A stretch of DNA of 64,000 nt from Flexivirga alba (GTDB lineage: Bacteria; Actinomycetota; Actinomycetes; Actinomycetales; Dermatophilaceae). Positions 61,556 to 64,000 of the stretch are shown here, one piece after another. A program made the translations under genes and the position numbers. Location: assembly GCF_042661025.1 (NCBI RefSeq), contig NZ_JBHSWH010000001.1, forward strand, positions 3,782,001 through 3,846,000. Direction: 5' to 3'. Numbering within the stretch: position 1 is the stretch's first letter; every line of letters begins with the position of its first letter. Below the pieces are notes generated by a model. The model was not told the DNA's origin. It saw only the letters and a program-made list of their open reading frames with translations, and ran no database searches.

Positions 61556-62191
61556 ATGTCTCGCACCGCCCGACGGATCGGGATCGCTTCGGCTGCAGCC
61601 TGCACGGCGACGGCCATCGCCGTCGTCTCCGCGCCCGGCGCGAACGCAACTCCGGTGTGGACGCTGCACCACACCGCCAAGGTCTCGACGTATGTCGCCA
61701 AGCCCGGCAAGACCGTCGTGTTCACCGGCAAGCAGACCACCAAGGTCGACCTCGGCACCTACAAGAACAACGTGTCGGCCGCCCTCAACCTGCTCCCCGG
61801 GACGATGAAGGTCGACCTGCCGATCATCCCGGGCAAGCTGAGTGTTCCCAGCGTCGCCACGGCGACCATGCAGATCGAGCCGGTGGGCAACGCGACCGGC
61901 AACTTCAACAGCGGCAACGTCGACGTCACCCAGCGGTTCAACGTGCGCATCACCAAGCTCGCACCCTTGAACATCGGCCTCATCAATCTCGTGCCGACGA
62001 CCTGCATGACCTCGACTCCGGCATCGATGCACCTGACCGGCAAGATGACCGGGCTCTTCAACCCGTTCACCCTGAAGGGGTCCTACACGTTGCCGTCGTT
62101 CAAGGACTGCGGTCTGCTCACCAGCCTGGTCACCAGCCTGACCTCCGGCGGAGGCAACACCGTCAGCGCCACGTTCACCCCTGCCGCCTGA
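61556..62191 (+). CDS. Secreted protein of unknown function
   Basis: A 211-residue protein with a clear Sec signal peptide (MSRTARRIGIASAAACTATA ending near GANA-TP) and an AAAGGGAT ribosome-binding site eight bases before the ATG at 61556. The mature part is beta-rich, Thr/Lys-rich and has two Cys (CMTS and KDCG), perhaps one disulfide. It has no transmembrane anchor or enzyme motif. I do not recognise a family, but similar small secreted proteins occur in Micrococcales. Stand-alone transcription is likely. Confidence 0.75.
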   Translation: MSRTARRIGIASAAACTATAIAVVSAPGANATPVWTLHHTAKVSTYVAKPGKTVVFTGKQTTKVDLGTYKNNVSAALNLLPGTMKVDLPIIPGKLSVPSVATATMQIEPVGNATGNFNSGNVDVTQRFNVRITKLAPLNIGLINLVPTTCMTSTPASMHLTGKMTGLFNPFTLKGSYTLPSFKDCGLLTSLVTSLTSGGGNTVSATFTPAA

Positions 62192-62216
62192 CCAACGAAG
62201 TTCGCTCGGCGAGCGA

Positions 62217-64000
62217 CTATTGGGAGATCGAGTTCACCGGCAGTTGCGGACCGAACCGGCTCTCCAACTCGGTTGCGAAGTGCTGCCACCAGGCTCGGCC
62301 GCCTGCCTCGGCGAAGTGAATCCCGTCGGGGCGCATCGTGACGCCTCCGAGTTGCGCCTGGTACGTGCCTGCAGGACACAAGTAGGAGCGCATGTCGAGC
62401 AGCGTTGTTCTCGGATGAGCACCGGCGACCCGCTCGAGCACCGTGTTGACCGCCTGTTGCCGTTCCGGGCTGTTCTGCGCCTTCGATGCCGCAGCGTCCT
62501 CGTCGGGGTTCGTACCCGGCAGCGCGTTAGCACCGGTCGTCGTCTCACGGTTGTAGCAGGGGATGTTGGCGATCGTCACCGGATAGCGTCCGTTCTGCCC
62601 CGCAACATCGACGGCGCGCCCGTATGCCGCTGCCAGGTAGGTCTGCCACTTCGCCGATCCGACTCGGAGCAGCTTGCCGTTGACCCACCGGTCGTAGAGT
62701 TCGGCAGACCCGGAGACGATGATCGACAATCGCGGCTTGGTCTCCCCGACCAGCGCCCCCACCGCTGCTCCCAGTCGCCGCACTGGGGTTCGGCCGCGGT
62801 GTGGAACGAGCCCACCTGTAGTTCCTGCGGCAGGGCGAGGCCACACCCCAGCTGGGTGCTGGAGCCGACGCTGAACTTCGGTAGGTCGGCTGCCGGAAAG
62901 TACTTCCACAGGGTGAAGCCGACCGAGTCGCCAAAGATGTCGATCCGGCTCTGCCCGGGGCGCATCGGACCGGTCACCGTCGAGATGCTGCCCGGTAACG
63001 CAGTGCCGAAGATCGGGTCTTTCGCATCAGCGGTAGACACGAACGCGCAGGACAGGCCCAGCGCAAGAGCCAGAGCGGCCGCGATGACTCCGCCGTGCGG
63101 CACCAGCTTCCGCAGCGCGCCTCGCCGCACCGGGCGTTCCACGAACCAGTCGAATGCGAACGCGACAACGAAGACCACGATCAGACGAAGCGCCAGGAGG
63201 ACCACGCCATCGAGACCCGTCCGCTGCTGATCCAGCATCAGAAAGATCGGCCAATGCCAGAGATACAGTCCGTAGACCCGCTTACCGACCTCTGCCAAGG
63301 GACGCCAGCCCAGGATCGCCGAGATCCGACCGTCGCGACAGGTCGCCAGGTGCCAGCCGATACCGATCGACGTCACACCCGAGATCAGGAAGCCACCACG
63401 AAACACCCACTGGCTCTGGTCGTTGACGAACAGCGGAGCCAGCAAGAGCCAGCCGATGCCGATGGACGCCGCGACGGCTGAGACCGCGGATGATCGAAGC
63501 GGGACCCCGAGGATCACCGGCACATTGCGTCGACGAACGGACCTGGATCGCCGCGCGTGCTGCTCCAACAGCACAGCGAGGAGACATCCGCAGATCAGGG
63601 CCTGAGCCCGCGTGAAGGTGTTGTAGTAGACGTTCGACGGGTCCGAGAACGGGTGGTACATCGTCGCCATCAGCACCGCAGATCCAACCGCGAGCGCCGC
63701 CAATACCGTTGGGAGTCCGCGCAATCTGCCTCGTCGTACGTACAGCCATCCCAACAGCAACAGAGGCCAGACGATGTAGAACTGCTCCTCGATGCCCAGC
63801 GACCAGGTGTGCAGTAGGGGCGAGACCGTGGATCCTGTCTCGAAGTAGGACTGGCGGTCGTGAATGAAGTGCCAGTTCGACCAGAAGGTCATGGCGGACA
63901 CCATGTCCATCCGGAAACGGCCGAGCACCGTCGGGTCGGCGAAGAACTTCGCATACACCCCGGCCAGCAACACCACCCCTGTCATCGCTGGCAACAGCCG
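62217..64000 (-). CDS. Acyltransferase-3 / SGNH-domain O-acetyltransferase (single-base frameshift, start beyond window)
   Basis: OatA-like two-domain enzyme: a membrane acyltransferase-3 half (HTWSLGIEEQFYIVWPLLLL, WPIFLMLDQQRTGLDGVVLL, FDWFVERPVRRGALRKLVPH) and an extracellular SGNH half beginning RIDIFGDSVGFTLWKYFPAA (block I Ser) and ending VTMRPDGIHFAEAGGRAWWQ (block V Asp/His). The frame breaks at the C5 run 62756-62760; one extra base joins CGDWEQRWGALVGETKPRLS. The amino end lies past 64000. It would O-acetylate peptidoglycan or the surface glycan of this locus. Confidence 0.84.

Noticed and set aside
1..64000. GTATGNCG as a KOPS- or Chi-like polar signal
   Set aside because: Counts in the two orientations are nearly equal along the window, whereas polar signals are strongly skewed.
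1..64000. CRISPR array, tRNA or rRNA genes, prophage
   Set aside because: No regularly spaced repeats of CRISPR type, no cloverleaf or conserved rRNA stretches, and no phage structural genes were seen.

Overview
The window is GC-rich, gene-dense actinobacterial DNA, most likely from a Micrococcales genus such as Dermacoccaceae or Intrasporangiaceae. That placement is an inference from high GC, frequent GTG starts, CoaE fused to a GrpB domain, DUF2510, DUF3817, DUF2613, DUF3068 and AftD-like proteins, and GC-rich 'gtctcgatacg' repeats of the kind common in that order. No rRNA, tRNA, CRISPR array, prophage or intact transposase was seen.

Layout. 0-2.1 kb: metallo-hydrolase end, NlpC/P60 peptidase, EamA exporter. 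2.2-7.6 kb: catabolic block (tartrate-type dehydrogenase, MHS permease, class III aminotransferase, succinate-semialdehyde-type dehydrogenase). 7.6-13.1 kb: accessory island (P-loop kinase, glyoxalase-fold protein, DUF2510/zinc-ribbon protein, acetyltransferase, broken GrpB, DUF222-HNH endonuclease). 13.1-19.5 kb: apparent ectoine/hydroxyectoine degradation cluster (GntR regulator, M20 deacylase, aminotransferase, DoeA-like hydrolase, 2-hydroxyacid dehydrogenase, EutB-like dehydratase). The 2-7 kb and 13-19 kb blocks each carry a near-identical GATTGTYGACAATC palindrome in a divergent promoter, so they look like one regulon split by the island. 19.6-28.2 kb: uvrB, ThrE-type exporter, short-chain dehydrogenase, lipoate ligase family protein, MarR-regulated drug exporter. 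28.3-32.6 kb: Ugp-type ABC importer. 32.7-38.3 kb: coaE-grpB, AhpD-like protein, TetR pair, rpsA, methyltransferase. 38.4-64 kb: large envelope-glycan locus with heptose-phosphate genes, two AftD-like giant GT-C enzymes, a third GT-C protein, several GT4/GT2 enzymes, a flippase, methyltransferases and O-acyltransferases.

Two window-wide signals stand out. (1) The octamer GTATGNCG (complement CGNCATAC) occurs about 120 times, in both orientations and in all reading frames. Almost every GTATG in the window belongs to one, and rare ATA isoleucine codons are used inside it. The 7.6-13.5 kb island nearly lacks it. (2) Twelve otherwise well-conserved genes each need exactly one extra base to read through, and eleven of the breaks fall in C or G runs. 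This looks like homopolymer under-calling in the assembly rather than gene decay. I annotate those genes at full length and flag the break.
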